Shown piece after piece: positions 1 to 8,618 of a DNA stretch of 64,000 nt. The notes below the pieces were generated by a model. It ran no database searches, had not been told where the DNA came from, and saw nothing but the letters and a program-made list of their open reading frames with translations. The position numbers and the translations under genes are program-made. This stretch comes from CAVPCZ01 sp963779225 (GTDB lineage: Bacteria > Bacteroidota > Ignavibacteria > UBA10030 > UBA6906): contig CAVZWW010000003.1 of the NCBI GenBank assembly GCA_963779225.1, positions 3,410,001 through 3,474,000 on the forward strand, given 5' to 3'. Every line of letters begins with the position of its first letter. Position 1 is the first letter of the stretch.

Positions 1-2305
1 CATCAAAATGAAGCAGCAAAGTATTCTCCAAGCCCATTTCTCCGGACCGATCTCCTAGGACTCTCGAAATTGAATTCATCCTTCGGTCTAATTCCTTCCT
101 ACCTTCGGGGATGAGATAGTACACCATCTTGTCTCGCCTTGCCAAAAAGACATCCGTTTGGTGTTCACCAACCACGAATTCAAGTAACGCTTCGCGCTCT
201 GCAAGCGATTCTCGTTGTAGGTTATGGAAAAAGGATTGCGGAGGAGCCAGAAGTGCCTTTAGCTCCGCATTTCCGGATCGCATGCGTTTTACCAACGCAT
301 CATATTGAAGCTGAAGTTCAGAAACACTGCCCATAAGACGAAAATCAATCTCCGGGTAGTTGTTTCCTCGGACTTTCCTTTCGCGGACAATCTCAAAACT
401 TGCTCGCAACAATTTCTTGAAGCGCCGGATTTCACCCAAAGAGGAATCATCCGTCCTCTCCAAAACGCTATTCGGCGAGAGCGTAAGGAAATCATTCCCC
501 AACTCAAATCTAACTTGTTCGATGAACTCAAAAGCTTCCTCAATTCGTCCTGTTGCACATAGCGCATGGACATAGTTTGAGGAAATTTCCGAATGGTAGC
601 GTGCACTATGTTGCGAAATCATCATGATGAAACGTGTGCTAGCCATTGTCTGGAAATCTGCAACCAGAGAACCAAACAGATCAGCCGCTTCTTCTTGATT
701 TCCCGTCTCGAGTGCAATATCGGCGAGTCCCTTTTTGCATCTTATGACTACACCTTTCTGTCCCGCACTCTTCCCGATTGCCATCGCTGTCTCGAAGAGA
801 GATCTTGCCTCGACCCACCGATGGTTCGAGAAATGATATCTCGCAAGATTGATAAGAGCATTTGCTTTTTCCCGAGGATAAGCAGTTCGCTCTGCAAACT
901 TCAACTGGCGCGAATAGTGAGTAAGGGCTTCCCCAACTTCGCCCAGAAGGTAAAGTCCATTTCCCACATTACCTTCACAAATTGCCAGAATTCGACCTTG
1001 TTTGTCGATGCGTCTGGCCGTGTTTAGAGCTTCGACGAAATGCTGAAGCGCGACTTTTACATTGCCGAGGTTTGACTGCGCCAATCCCAGAACTGTCTCC
1101 AGGCGGAAGTGTTGGTACGGATTCCTTGGAAGAACTCGGAACCTGTTCGCGGCTTCTATTGCATATTCGAGGGCGACGTCGTATGCTCCGAGCTCGCAGA
1201 ACGCAGATGCAATGGTAGTAAGTGCCGACACCTCTTCCTGCTCGTTCTCAAGATCATCCAAACGGTGGAGGAGCAAGAAGGCTTGTTGCATCGCACTTTC
1301 ATGGTCGCCTAACTCCATCAGGGCATCGAGTTTGACCATCTTTGTAGTAGAATAGCCTGCGAGGTCACCACTCCGTTCGAAAGCCTGGGATGCTTCTTCA
1401 GAGAACGTTAGAGCCTTGTTGTGTTGGCCAACACTGTGAGCATTTATCGCAATCTGCAAACAAATGTGCCCACGCCACCGCAATTGACCGTAGGCTGTAA
1501 CAGATTTCAGCCCTTGATCTAGTGCTGCGGCTCGAGATTTGTCCAGGGCGAGAACTTCATATGTTCTACTGACTGTCCATCTCAAGAATTCTGCTCCATC
1601 AAAGTCTCCTAGCGACAGAGATCTATCCAAGATTTGCTCTGCACTCGAGACAGTCTCAGCGGAGGGCCTCAACATGGTGCTGGCCGCCCAAAACAGTTGA
1701 AGAAACTTGATCTCGGCACTGTCCTGCTGAAGCGCATGATTCAAGGTTGATAACGCATTTTCATAATCCAATTTGCCCCAATGGCAAAGGGCAAGTGCAT
1801 ACCAACCATTTTTCGATTCCGGACTCCTATGACAAATTCCGACAAAGTGCTGTAATGTGCGGTCTGATCCAAAGACCTTTTCATGTGCGTAGACGAATCC
1901 CCGGTAGACCTCTGGAATATCCAAATTGGATTCCATAGCTCTAGCAAACGCATCGAGTGCCACGCCGAACTCTCTTTTTCGGAGGAAAGAGTTGCCGAGT
2001 CCGTAGTACGCATATTTTACTGAATACCCACCCACAACTCGAGCTGTAAAAAACCTCTCCGCCTCCCCCACATCCCCCGCGTACAGACAAACTTCCGGCA
2101 GGGTTTCGTAGAGATACTTGTAGTCCGGGTACTTTTCGATCAAACGCTTGCACTCGTCTACCGCAGCGCTGTACATCCCCTTCCCCATCATCCGCCGGAC
2201 AGCCAGGTACGCCTCGAGACGGTCGCTCTCCACATCACAGAAGACAGTCCCGCACACCCCGCCCGCAACCAGAACGAGCACCAGATTCAACCTGAATACC
2301 CTCAT
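1..2305 (-). CDS. TPR-repeat protein with start of a CHAT protease domain (partial, runs off window)
   Basis: The minus strand is open without a stop from the ATG at 2305 to the window edge (768 codons), so the gene is incomplete at its C-terminus. Residues 1-23 form a hydrophobic signal-like segment (MRVFRLNLVLVLVAGGVCG), then about 650 residues of helical TPR-like repeats follow. From about residue 690 the sequence turns into a stretch with ALLEFVVGEHQTDVFLARRD, typical of the first strands of CHAT domains (caspase-like cysteine peptidases); the catalytic His and Cys would lie beyond the edge. The ATG overlaps the stop of the upstream membrane protein gene (ATGA), which implies translational coupling in an operon with an ECF sigma factor. 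TPR-CHAT proteins are known as regulated proteases, for example in gasdermin and Craspase systems; the target here is unknown. The TPR assignment is firm, the CHAT assignment moderately firm. Confidence 0.8.
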   Translation of the reverse strand, partial: MRVFRLNLVLVLVAGGVCGTVFCDVESDRLEAYLAVRRMMGKGMYSAAVDECKRLIEKYPDYKYLYETLPEVCLYAGDVGEAERFFTARVVGGYSVKYAYYGLGNSFLRKREFGVALDAFARAMESNLDIPEVYRGFVYAHEKVFGSDRTLQHFVGICHRSPESKNGWYALALCHWGKLDYENALSTLNHALQQDSAEIKFLQLFWAASTMLRPSAETVSSAEQILDRSLSLGDFDGAEFLRWTVSRTYEVLALDKSRAAALDQGLKSVTAYGQLRWRGHICLQIAINAHSVGQHNKALTFSEEASQAFERSGDLAGYSTTKMVKLDALMELGDHESAMQQAFLLLHRLDDLENEQEEVSALTTIASAFCELGAYDVALEYAIEAANRFRVLPRNPYQHFRLETVLGLAQSNLGNVKVALQHFVEALNTARRIDKQGRILAICEGNVGNGLYLLGEVGEALTHYSRQLKFAERTAYPREKANALINLARYHFSNHRWVEARSLFETAMAIGKSAGQKGVVIRCKKGLADIALETGNQEEAADLFGSLVADFQTMASTRFIMMISQHSARYHSEISSNYVHALCATGRIEEAFEFIEQVRFELGNDFLTLSPNSVLERTDDSSLGEIRRFKKLLRASFEIVRERKVRGNNYPEIDFRLMGSVSELQLQYDALVKRMRSGNAELKALLAPPQSFFHNLQRESLAEREALLEFVVGEHQTDVFLARRDKMVYYLIPEGRKELDRRMNSISRVLGDRSGEMGLENTLLLHFD

Positions 2306-3096
2306 CTCCCACTCCGCCGATTAATCTCCTCCAGCAATTCCTCCGCACCACGCACCCGCAACCCTCCCCCCTTTACTACCCTCCGTAAATGGTCCGCGGC
2401 ATTCTCAGGCTGCCCTAACATCAAATATCCCTTCGAAGCAATCCAAGACGCCTCCTCCACAAGACGGAGATTCTCCGAACGGGCAACCACCAGCAACAAA
2501 TCCCTCAACCCCAACAGAATCTGCCCTTCGTCAAACCGACGGAATAACCCGAACACACTGCTCTCCGCAGCACCGATCCGGATGGAACCGGCAAGCACCC
2601 GGGCAACATCGGCATCCTCACCCTCCGGGTGCATCCGCAAAAATCGGTTGAGATGAACAAGAGCCGCACCGACATCACCCTCAGCATGCGCGACACGAGC
2701 CTGTTCGAGATCCTCCACATCAATTCCCCTGAACCGCACATCCAGCTCAATGCGCCCAAGTGCGGTCAAATCAGCATACGGTCGCGCCGTCAATGCACTG
2801 ATAACCAAAGACAGGCCAATGACCGCCACAAGAAGAGCCGCAGCACGAACCACGTACCGCCAGCCGGAATCGCGCACAACCCGCCCGGAAGCACGGCCAC
2901 GGTCCCCCCGCCCACCTCCAAACAATTCCTCCCCATCCCGATCAATACCCCGAACAACAACCGCAATTTCCTCCAATTGCGCGGAAAGTCCAGGATCCGC
3001 CTCAACCGCGTCCAATACCCGCAAGGATTCCTCCGGACCTAACTTGCCTAACGCAAAATCAACCAGGTCGTCCCTGACCACCTTTCTCTCTGCCAT
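2302..3096 (-). CDS. One-pass membrane anti-sigma-like protein with C-terminal TPR-like helices
   Basis: 264 residues. The cytoplasmic N-terminal part (1-80) starts with a segment (DLVDFALGKLGPEE) resembling the short helical sensor found at the start of anti-sigma factors. One transmembrane helix lies at about residues 82-103. The outer part (110-264) is helical with TPR-like pairs (ARVAHAEGDVGAALVHLNRFL). No zinc-binding HxxxCxxC motif is visible, so it is not a ZAS-type anti-sigma factor. It starts 13 bases after the ECF sigma gene with a good AGGAG site and overlaps the TPR-CHAT gene by 4 bases. The order sigma, membrane protein, TPR-CHAT suggests it ties sigma activity to an envelope signal; that role is inferred from position and topology only. 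Confidence 0.7.
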   Translation of the reverse strand: MAERKVVRDDLVDFALGKLGPEESLRVLDAVEADPGLSAQLEEIAVVVRGIDRDGEELFGGGRGDRGRASGRVVRDSGWRYVVRAAALLVAVIGLSLVISALTARPYADLTALGRIELDVRFRGIDVEDLEQARVAHAEGDVGAALVHLNRFLRMHPEGEDADVARVLAGSIRIGAAESSVFGLFRRFDEGQILLGLRDLLLVVARSENLRLVEEASWIASKGYLMLGQPENAADHLRRVVKGGGLRVRGAEELLEEINRRSGR

Positions 3097-3109
3097 GCCA
3101 TTCTCCTCC

Positions 3110-3655
3110 TTACCCTATTACTCCAAACAACCCCTTTTTCCGAAGTTCCCGGTTAATTCTTTTCAAAGCTGCCACCTCCCGACTCTTAAGTGTGGAAATG
3201 GGAGCACCCAACAGGTCACTGATCTCCAGAAATGTCAGTTTCATGAAGTACCTCAGCTTGACGATCTCAAAATCCCGGTCCGACAGCCCGCGGATCACCC
3301 CGCGAAAGGCCGCACGTTCGGCCTTTTCTTCACTCTCGGCGGGGTCAAATGTAGTCGGAAACCGGATCTCCACCGCCTCTCCCCACGATACACGCCTGTC
3401 CCCCCGCTTTTTTGCCTGCCAGGCACGGTTAATCACCGCCCGCGATATGTAGTTGCGAACGTGCTCCACCGATTCAAATTTCCCGTCTTCCATCGCCAGC
3501 ACGGTGCAAATGACGGAATGCACGATGTCCTTCGCCTCCTCTTCGGAGACCTGCGCACACAATGCGTTGTTAATCCAGATTCGGGAGTACTTCCGGTAGG
3601 CTGTTTCGAGGAGCGCCGGCAGGGTGCCGCGATCTCCGGGGGATGATGCAGTCAT
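3110..3655 (-). CDS. ECF-type RNA polymerase sigma factor
   Basis: 181 residues, the usual ECF length. Residues about 30-85 match sigma region 2 (ending RNYISRAVINRAWQAKKRG) and residues about 118-172 match region 4, with the helix-turn-helix in LTFLEISDLLGAPISTLKSR. It is the first gene of the three-gene minus-strand operon with the membrane protein and the TPR-CHAT protein. It probably directs transcription of its own operon, as is usual for this class, but no promoter motif could be assigned. The start at 3655 is the first ATG; there is no strong ribosome binding site in front of it. A divergent aminotransferase gene begins at 3810, so 3656-3809 should hold promoters for both directions. 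Confidence 0.85.
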   Translation of the reverse strand: MTASSPGDRGTLPALLETAYRKYSRIWINNALCAQVSEEEAKDIVHSVICTVLAMEDGKFESVEHVRNYISRAVINRAWQAKKRGDRRVSWGEAVEIRFPTTFDPAESEEKAERAAFRGVIRGLSDRDFEIVKLRYFMKLTFLEISDLLGAPISTLKSREVAALKRINRELRKKGLFGVIG

Positions 3656-3809
3656 GACGGGAATCCCCTCACGTGGCGTATTCCTGGCGCGATAGGATCT
3701 GTTTGCCCATCATACGGAAACGCATCTTCCCGTGCAAGAGGAAAATAGCCCGCCTTGCTTTTACTCAAACCCGTTCGTATCTTTTTCACGGGCGTAAGCC
3801 CCCAATCCC

Positions 3810-4940
3810 GTGCCTCTTGTCCCTCCATATATTGAATCCCTCGAACCGTACAGAGCCGGTAAACCGATCGCCGAACTTCAGCACGAACTCGGCACGACGG
3901 ACGTCATCAAACTCGCGTCGAACGAAAATCCCCTTGGCCCATCACCGCACGCAATCGAAGCACTCCGCTCGGCGTACAGTACGCTCCACCTCTACCCGAA
4001 CGGCGGACTCGACCTGCGCGAAACACTCGCGGCTCAATACAACCTGAAGGTGGAAAACGTGATCGCCGGCAGCGGTTCGGAAGGGATCATGTCCAATATC
4101 ATCAGGGCATTTCTCTGCGACGAGGATGAGGTCCTCACCTCCGACGGCACATTCGTGGGTTTCTATGTGCTGGCCCGCTCACGCGGCACACGCCTGATTA
4201 CGGTCCCGCTTGTCAACTACGGCTTCGACCTCCTGGCCATCGCCGACCGCATCACCCCGCACACGAAGATCATTTATCTCGTGAATCCGAACAATCCTAC
4301 CGGGACGATTTTCACCCGAAACGTGTTCGATGAGTTCATGAAACGCGTTCCACCGCATGTCCTCATCATTCTGGATGAGGCATACTTCGAATACGCCCGC
4401 AACAACCCGGTGTACCCCGACTCGATGCACTACCGCTACGACAACGTGATCACACTCCGCACGTTTTCGAAAGTCTACGGACTCGCCGGAGTTCGTATCG
4501 GATATGGTTTCGCCCATGACCTGCTGATCCGCAACCTCCTGAAAGTGAAGCTGCCTTTTGAACCGAGCACCCTCGCACAGGTGGCCGGCATTGCAGCACT
4601 GAACGATCCTGAATTTCTCTACCGCTCACTCGCTGTGAACGCCGCGGGAAAGCTCTTCCTCCCCCCAGCCCTGCATGCTCTCGGCTTCACCGTCGTTCCC
4701 ACGGAAGCGAATTTTGTCTGCGTCCCGCTCGACAGCGAAACCGCGGTCCAACGGCTCTACACGGAACTCCTTCGCCGCGGCATCATTATCCGCCCTCTCA
4801 AGGCCTTCGGCCTCCCCCACTGCGTGCGTATCACATTCGGAACACAGGAACAGAACGAACGCCTCCTCCATGCACTGAAGGACATACTCGCCACTGACCG
4901 CGATGCCGTAATTCTGCCACAGCACGCTGACGCCACCTGA
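3810..4940 (+). CDS. hisC: Histidinol-phosphate aminotransferase-like PLP enzyme
   Basis: 376 residues, fold-type I class II aminotransferase. The N-terminal KLASNENPLGPSP block and the PLP-lysine block TFSKVYGLAGVRIGY (Lys at about 221) are characteristic of HisC-family enzymes, which transfer an amino group between histidinol phosphate or aromatic amino acids and 2-oxoglutarate. NPNNPTGT at about 150-160 and the C-terminal RITFGTQEQN arginine, which binds the substrate carboxylate, are both present. The start is a GTG at 3810. No other histidine genes are nearby, so an aromatic or related aminotransferase role is as likely as histidine synthesis. The following genes (FAH hydrolase, acyl-CoA ligase) would suit amino-acid catabolism, but that is inference. 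Confidence 0.85.
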   Translation: MPLVPPYIESLEPYRAGKPIAELQHELGTTDVIKLASNENPLGPSPHAIEALRSAYSTLHLYPNGGLDLRETLAAQYNLKVENVIAGSGSEGIMSNIIRAFLCDEDEVLTSDGTFVGFYVLARSRGTRLITVPLVNYGFDLLAIADRITPHTKIIYLVNPNNPTGTIFTRNVFDEFMKRVPPHVLIILDEAYFEYARNNPVYPDSMHYRYDNVITLRTFSKVYGLAGVRIGYGFAHDLLIRNLLKVKLPFEPSTLAQVAGIAALNDPEFLYRSLAVNAAGKLFLPPALHALGFTVVPTEANFVCVPLDSETAVQRLYTELLRRGIIIRPLKAFGLPHCVRITFGTQEQNERLLHALKDILATDRDAVILPQHADAT

Positions 4941-4985
4941 AAGGTGCCGCTTCGCACACAATGCATGACTACCGGAGATATACCC

Positions 4986-5606
4986 ATGATCTGGAGACAT
5001 ATCGGTCTGTCCTTCGTTCTTCTCTTTTCGTGCGTTGCACCCTCCTGTAATGTGATCAAGGATATCAATAAGGCAGCGGTTAATCTTTCGCGCTGCACTT
5101 TCAAACTGGATGGCCTGAGTGACTTCCAACTTGCCGGGATACCCCTTGGCGGAAAGACAAAACTCGGCCTCATGGACGGAGCAGCCGTGATGGGGACCTT
5201 CGCCAAAGGTGAACTCCCCGCATCCTTCACTCTGAACATCGCCGTGGTGAACCCGAATGACGGCACGGGAGGCACACCCCGGTCGGCCGCAACACTCACC
5301 GGCTTCGCCTGGAATCTCCGCCTCGACGATACACCGACCGTATCCGGCGACATATCCTCACCCATCACCATCCCCGGCACCGGCCAGTCAACGGTGATTC
5401 CCCTCCGCATGAACCTCGACCTGATACGGTTCTTCAAGGAAAAGGGGTTTGACCGCATGCTCAATCTTGCACTCGCCCTCGGCGGTGCACAGGGTTCCAC
5501 AAGCCGCGTCACCCTGCGTGCCCGTCCGACGATCAACACAGACTTCGGGCCACTCACCTACCCCGGCGATATCGACATCATCGACAAGGAGTTCCGCGGA
5601 AAGTGA
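4986..5606 (+). CDS. LEA14-like lipoprotein
   Basis: 206 residues counting from the ATG at 4986, which has GGAG nine bases upstream; an earlier in-frame GTG at 4944 has no such site and would spoil the signal peptide. The N-terminus MIWRHIGLSFVLLFSCVAPSC looks like a lipoprotein signal with the lipobox Cys near residue 21. The mature part is predicted to be beta-rich, with repeated hydrophobic strands (FTLNIAVVNPNDGTGG, FAWNLRLDD, IPLRMNLD) resembling the Water-stress/LEA_2 type domain, in which one copy binds hydrophobic surfaces. The substrate is unknown. It lies 45 bases after the aminotransferase and may be co-transcribed with it. Confidence 0.65.
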   Translation: MIWRHIGLSFVLLFSCVAPSCNVIKDINKAAVNLSRCTFKLDGLSDFQLAGIPLGGKTKLGLMDGAAVMGTFAKGELPASFTLNIAVVNPNDGTGGTPRSAATLTGFAWNLRLDDTPTVSGDISSPITIPGTGQSTVIPLRMNLDLIRFFKEKGFDRMLNLALALGGAQGSTSRVTLRARPTINTDFGPLTYPGDIDIIDKEFRGK

Positions 5607-5637
5607 TATCCCATTGCACAGGGACGGCGTGAAAGAC

Positions 5638-5781
5638 ATGGACCTCCAGGCGGATTACCCGGAAACGGCACGCAACGCCGCAATCATCCCGCGCAAACAG
5701 AGCAAGGGCTTCGGCAAGAGCAACCTCAAGACGCTTTTCGAAGCGATCGAGCGCGAAGAGGCACTCAAGGGGGGTCTGTGA
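5638..5781 (+). CDS. Small hypothetical protein (47 aa)
   Basis: A short ORF starting MDLQADYPETARNAAIIPRK, lysine-rich in the middle (KQSKGFGKSN) and with an amphipathic helix at the end (LKTLFEAIEREEALKGG). Its stop overlaps the GTG start of the next gene (GTGA at 5778), as in a coupled operon, and it fills the gap between the lipoprotein and the FAH gene. The charged composition is natural for a real small protein. No family is recognised, and no strong ribosome binding site precedes the ATG, so it is only moderately supported. Confidence 0.4.
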   Translation: MDLQADYPETARNAAIIPRKQSKGFGKSNLKTLFEAIEREEALKGGL

Positions 5782-6776
5782 AACTCTGCACGTTCGAAGT
5801 CACGACATCACTCGGCCGCCACCGCCGACTCGGGGCATTCCACGGTACAGACATCGTGGACCTCAACTTCGGCTGCGCGTGGCATCTCGCCCGTAAGGGC
5901 GAAGTGCGCCCCTATACCCTTGCAGACGTTCTCGTTCCGGACAATATGCTTGCATTCCTCCAGGGGGAAAAAACGTCAATGGGCTTCGCCCGCGCAACGT
6001 TGGAAGACCTTGCCACCGCGCTCGCGCAGGGCGAACCGCTGACCGGACCGAACCAGGAAACGCTCGTCTACCCTGCCGCGGACGTCACTCTGCGTGCCCC
6101 ATTGCCGCGCCCACCTTCGATCCGTGACTTCTATGCATTCGAAGATCATCTCCGAAAGGGCTTTGAAAAACGGGGTGGACCCGTGCCGAAGGAGTGGTAC
6201 GAATTTCCTGTCTATTATAAGGCCGCCCACCAGAATGTGATCGGTCCCGGTGAAGATGTACTCTGGCCCGCGTTCACAGAAAAGTTCGATTATGAGCTGG
6301 AACTCGCAGCAGTGATCGGTACGTCCTGCCGGAATGTTCAGGCTGCCAACGCACGGACCTGTCTCGCCGGCTTCATGGTGATGAACGACTTCAGCGCACG
6401 CGACATCCTGCGGAAGGAAATGAAGGTGCGGCTCGGACCCGCAAAGGGGAAAGACTGGTGTACCGCGATCGGACCTGTCCTTGTGACACCCGATGAAATC
6501 GGGAATCCGTACGACCTCCGCATGACCGCCCGTATCAACGGTGAGCTCTGGTCGGAGGGCAACTCCAAAACCATGCACTGGACGTTTGAAGAGATGATCG
6601 AATTCGTCTCGAAGGACGAATCCCTCTCCCCCGGCGACGTGCTCGGATCGGGCACTGTCGGGAGCGGTTGTGGATTGGACCTGGACCGCTGGGTGCAGCC
6701 CGGAGACCTGATGGAGTTGTGCATCGACAAGATCGGCTGTCTGAACAACCGTGTGGTGAAGAGGGAGAACGCATGA
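5778..6776 (+). CDS. Fumarylacetoacetate hydrolase family protein
   Basis: 332 residues. An N-terminal beta domain (KLCTFEVTTSLGRHRRLGAF) is followed by the FAH catalytic domain. Family metal and substrate residues are recognisable in FDYELELAAVIGT (Glu pair binding Mg2+), FMVMNDFSARDILRKE and GSGTVGSGCG near the C-terminus. Members hydrolyse C-C bonds in 3-oxo acids (fumarylacetoacetate, acylpyruvates) or decarboxylate oxaloacetate-type acids; the exact substrate cannot be told. It starts at a GTG overlapping the upstream small ORF and is followed 117 bases later by an acyl-CoA ligase, which suggests an aromatic or branched-acid degradation set. Confidence 0.88.
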   Translation: MKLCTFEVTTSLGRHRRLGAFHGTDIVDLNFGCAWHLARKGEVRPYTLADVLVPDNMLAFLQGEKTSMGFARATLEDLATALAQGEPLTGPNQETLVYPAADVTLRAPLPRPPSIRDFYAFEDHLRKGFEKRGGPVPKEWYEFPVYYKAAHQNVIGPGEDVLWPAFTEKFDYELELAAVIGTSCRNVQAANARTCLAGFMVMNDFSARDILRKEMKVRLGPAKGKDWCTAIGPVLVTPDEIGNPYDLRMTARINGELWSEGNSKTMHWTFEEMIEFVSKDESLSPGDVLGSGTVGSGCGLDLDRWVQPGDLMELCIDKIGCLNNRVVKRENA

Positions 6777-6893
6777 TCCGGATGAAGAACGAAGAGACGA
6801 AAGAGTGCAGTATCGCCTCGGAATGGCCGCTTCATCAGATTGTAGTGGTGGGCGACCGGCCGCAATCCAGAACATCCCGAGGAGTGTACGATC

Positions 6894-8618
6894 GTGCAAA
6901 CGGATGACCTTCACCCGACGACCGCGGAAAACATCGCACGCGCAAGGGCCGTCAATGAGGTGCCCGTCAGCGAGCCACTCGTTCCCTACCGGAACATCGG
7001 TGAGCTGCTTGAGGACCAGGTCGACCGGCATGAGCAGAAGCCCTTCCTCATTTACTACAGCGAGGATGGATTCCGGAAGGAGTTCTCCTACCGCGAGTTT
7101 TTCGAGGAAGCCTGTAAGACGGCAAACTATCTCACCTCTCTCGGGATCGGCCAGGGCGACCGCATCGCCGTGGTGTCGCAGAATCATCCCGACGTGGTCA
7201 TTCAGTACTTCGCGGCGTTTCTCGCGGGTGCTGCAGTCGTGCCGGTGAATATGGCGGAAGATGACCGCCGCGTCGAATACGTGCTGCGCGACTCCGGAGC
7301 GAAACTGGCGTTCGTCCGGGATCAGTACGTCAATCGCATCACGGGTCTTCGGGGAGAACTCCCGGAACTGCGCACACTCGTCCAGTCGGGCAAGTCCGTA
7401 ACGTCCGCCCTTCCACACTTCCAGACTGAAATCCAGCGCCAGCCCGTCCGGTTCCGTCTGAAGAAGAGCCCTGCTTTGCATGACGACGCCCTGATCGTGT
7501 ATACCTCGGGCACCACCGGACATCCAAAGGGGATTGTGCTCGAACAATACAATCTCCTGGTGAATGCCATGGCGATCGGCGAGTGGCACCGGATATCCGA
7601 CGATCAGCGGATGATGTGTGTCCTGCCCCTTCATCATGTGAACGGCATTGTGGTGACGTTGATGACCCCCCTGTACACGGGGGGCGGCGTGGTGGTATGC
7701 GAGAAGTTCCACTCGGCCAAGTTTTTCGAGAGGATCAGCATCGAACGGGTCACCGTCGTGAGCGTGGTGCCGACGCTGCTACATTTTCTCCTGCACACGA
7801 AGCTCCCTGTGGAGGGGTACAAGCTGGCACACTTCCGCCACGTCATCTGTGGTGCGGGCCCCCTGACTGTTGAACTGGCACAGAAGTACGAGCATCTGTT
7901 CTCACGCCCGATCATCCACGGCTACGGTCTTTCGGAAACAACCTGCTACTCCTGCTTCCTCCCGATTGACCTGACCGCGGCGGAACACAAGCACTGGATG
8001 ACCGCGTACGGCTTTCCCTCCATCGGCGTCCCCCTGCCCGTCAACGAAATGACGATCCACGACGAGGCAGGAAATGAGATGCCCGAGGGGGAACGCGGTG
8101 AGATTGTAATTCGCGGGCACAATGTGATGAGGAGGTACTTCGGCGAACCGGAAGCCAACGCAACAGCGTTTGCCCATGGCTGGTTCCGGAGCGGTGATGA
8201 AGGGTTCTACCGTCTCGACGGCCAGGGCCGGAAGTTTTTCTTCATCACGGGACGGATGAAGGAACTGATCATCCGCGGCGGTGTGAATATCTCACCCTTC
8301 GAAATCGACGAGGTGTTGAATGCCGTTCCCGGAGTGGCGTCGGCGATAGCTGTGGGATTTGAGAATGATTGGTACGGCGAGGAGGTCGGTGCTCTTGTCA
8401 AGCTGCGCCCCGGATTCGAAACAACCGAGGCGCAGGTGCTGGCTCACTGCGCAAAACATCTTCCCTGGGCAAAGTCTCCGAAGGTCGTGGTATTCATCGC
8501 GGAAATTCCCGTCACCTCAACCGGAAAGTACCAGAGAGGAGAGTACAGAGAATTCTTTGAAAAATGGAGGGGGGAGCAGTTTAGAATGTCCCCACAAACA
8601 ACCCCGCCTGAAGCATAA
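6894..8618 (+). CDS. AMP-dependent acyl-CoA synthetase/ligase
   Basis: 574 residues of the ANL superfamily, which activate a carboxylic acid with ATP to an acyl-AMP and pass it to CoA. The P-loop-like core YTSGTTGHPKG is at about residues 203-213, the A5 motif GYGLSET at about 343, the A7/A8 region YRLDGQGRKFFFITGRMKELIIRGG near 445-470, and the catalytic lysine in TSTGKYQRGEYRE near the end. The GTG start at 6894 has AGGAG about nine bases upstream. The last 38 bases overlap the convergent beta-barrel gene. The acid used is unknown; medium or aromatic acids are likely from the general features. Confidence 0.9.
   Translation: MQTDDLHPTTAENIARARAVNEVPVSEPLVPYRNIGELLEDQVDRHEQKPFLIYYSEDGFRKEFSYREFFEEACKTANYLTSLGIGQGDRIAVVSQNHPDVVIQYFAAFLAGAAVVPVNMAEDDRRVEYVLRDSGAKLAFVRDQYVNRITGLRGELPELRTLVQSGKSVTSALPHFQTEIQRQPVRFRLKKSPALHDDALIVYTSGTTGHPKGIVLEQYNLLVNAMAIGEWHRISDDQRMMCVLPLHHVNGIVVTLMTPLYTGGGVVVCEKFHSAKFFERISIERVTVVSVVPTLLHFLLHTKLPVEGYKLAHFRHVICGAGPLTVELAQKYEHLFSRPIIHGYGLSETTCYSCFLPIDLTAAEHKHWMTAYGFPSIGVPLPVNEMTIHDEAGNEMPEGERGEIVIRGHNVMRRYFGEPEANATAFAHGWFRSGDEGFYRLDGQGRKFFFITGRMKELIIRGGVNISPFEIDEVLNAVPGVASAIAVGFENDWYGEEVGALVKLRPGFETTEAQVLAHCAKHLPWAKSPKVVVFIAEIPVTSTGKYQRGEYREFFEKWRGEQFRMSPQTTPPEA

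Noticed and set aside
6773..6907. Short frame between the FAH and acyl-CoA ligase genes
   Set aside because: It overlaps both neighbours, has no ribosome site and no protein-like pattern.
5976..7712. Long 578-codon minus-strand frame
   Set aside because: It is the antisense of the FAH hydrolase and acyl-CoA ligase genes, a common effect in GC-rich codons; the plus-strand proteins have clear motifs.
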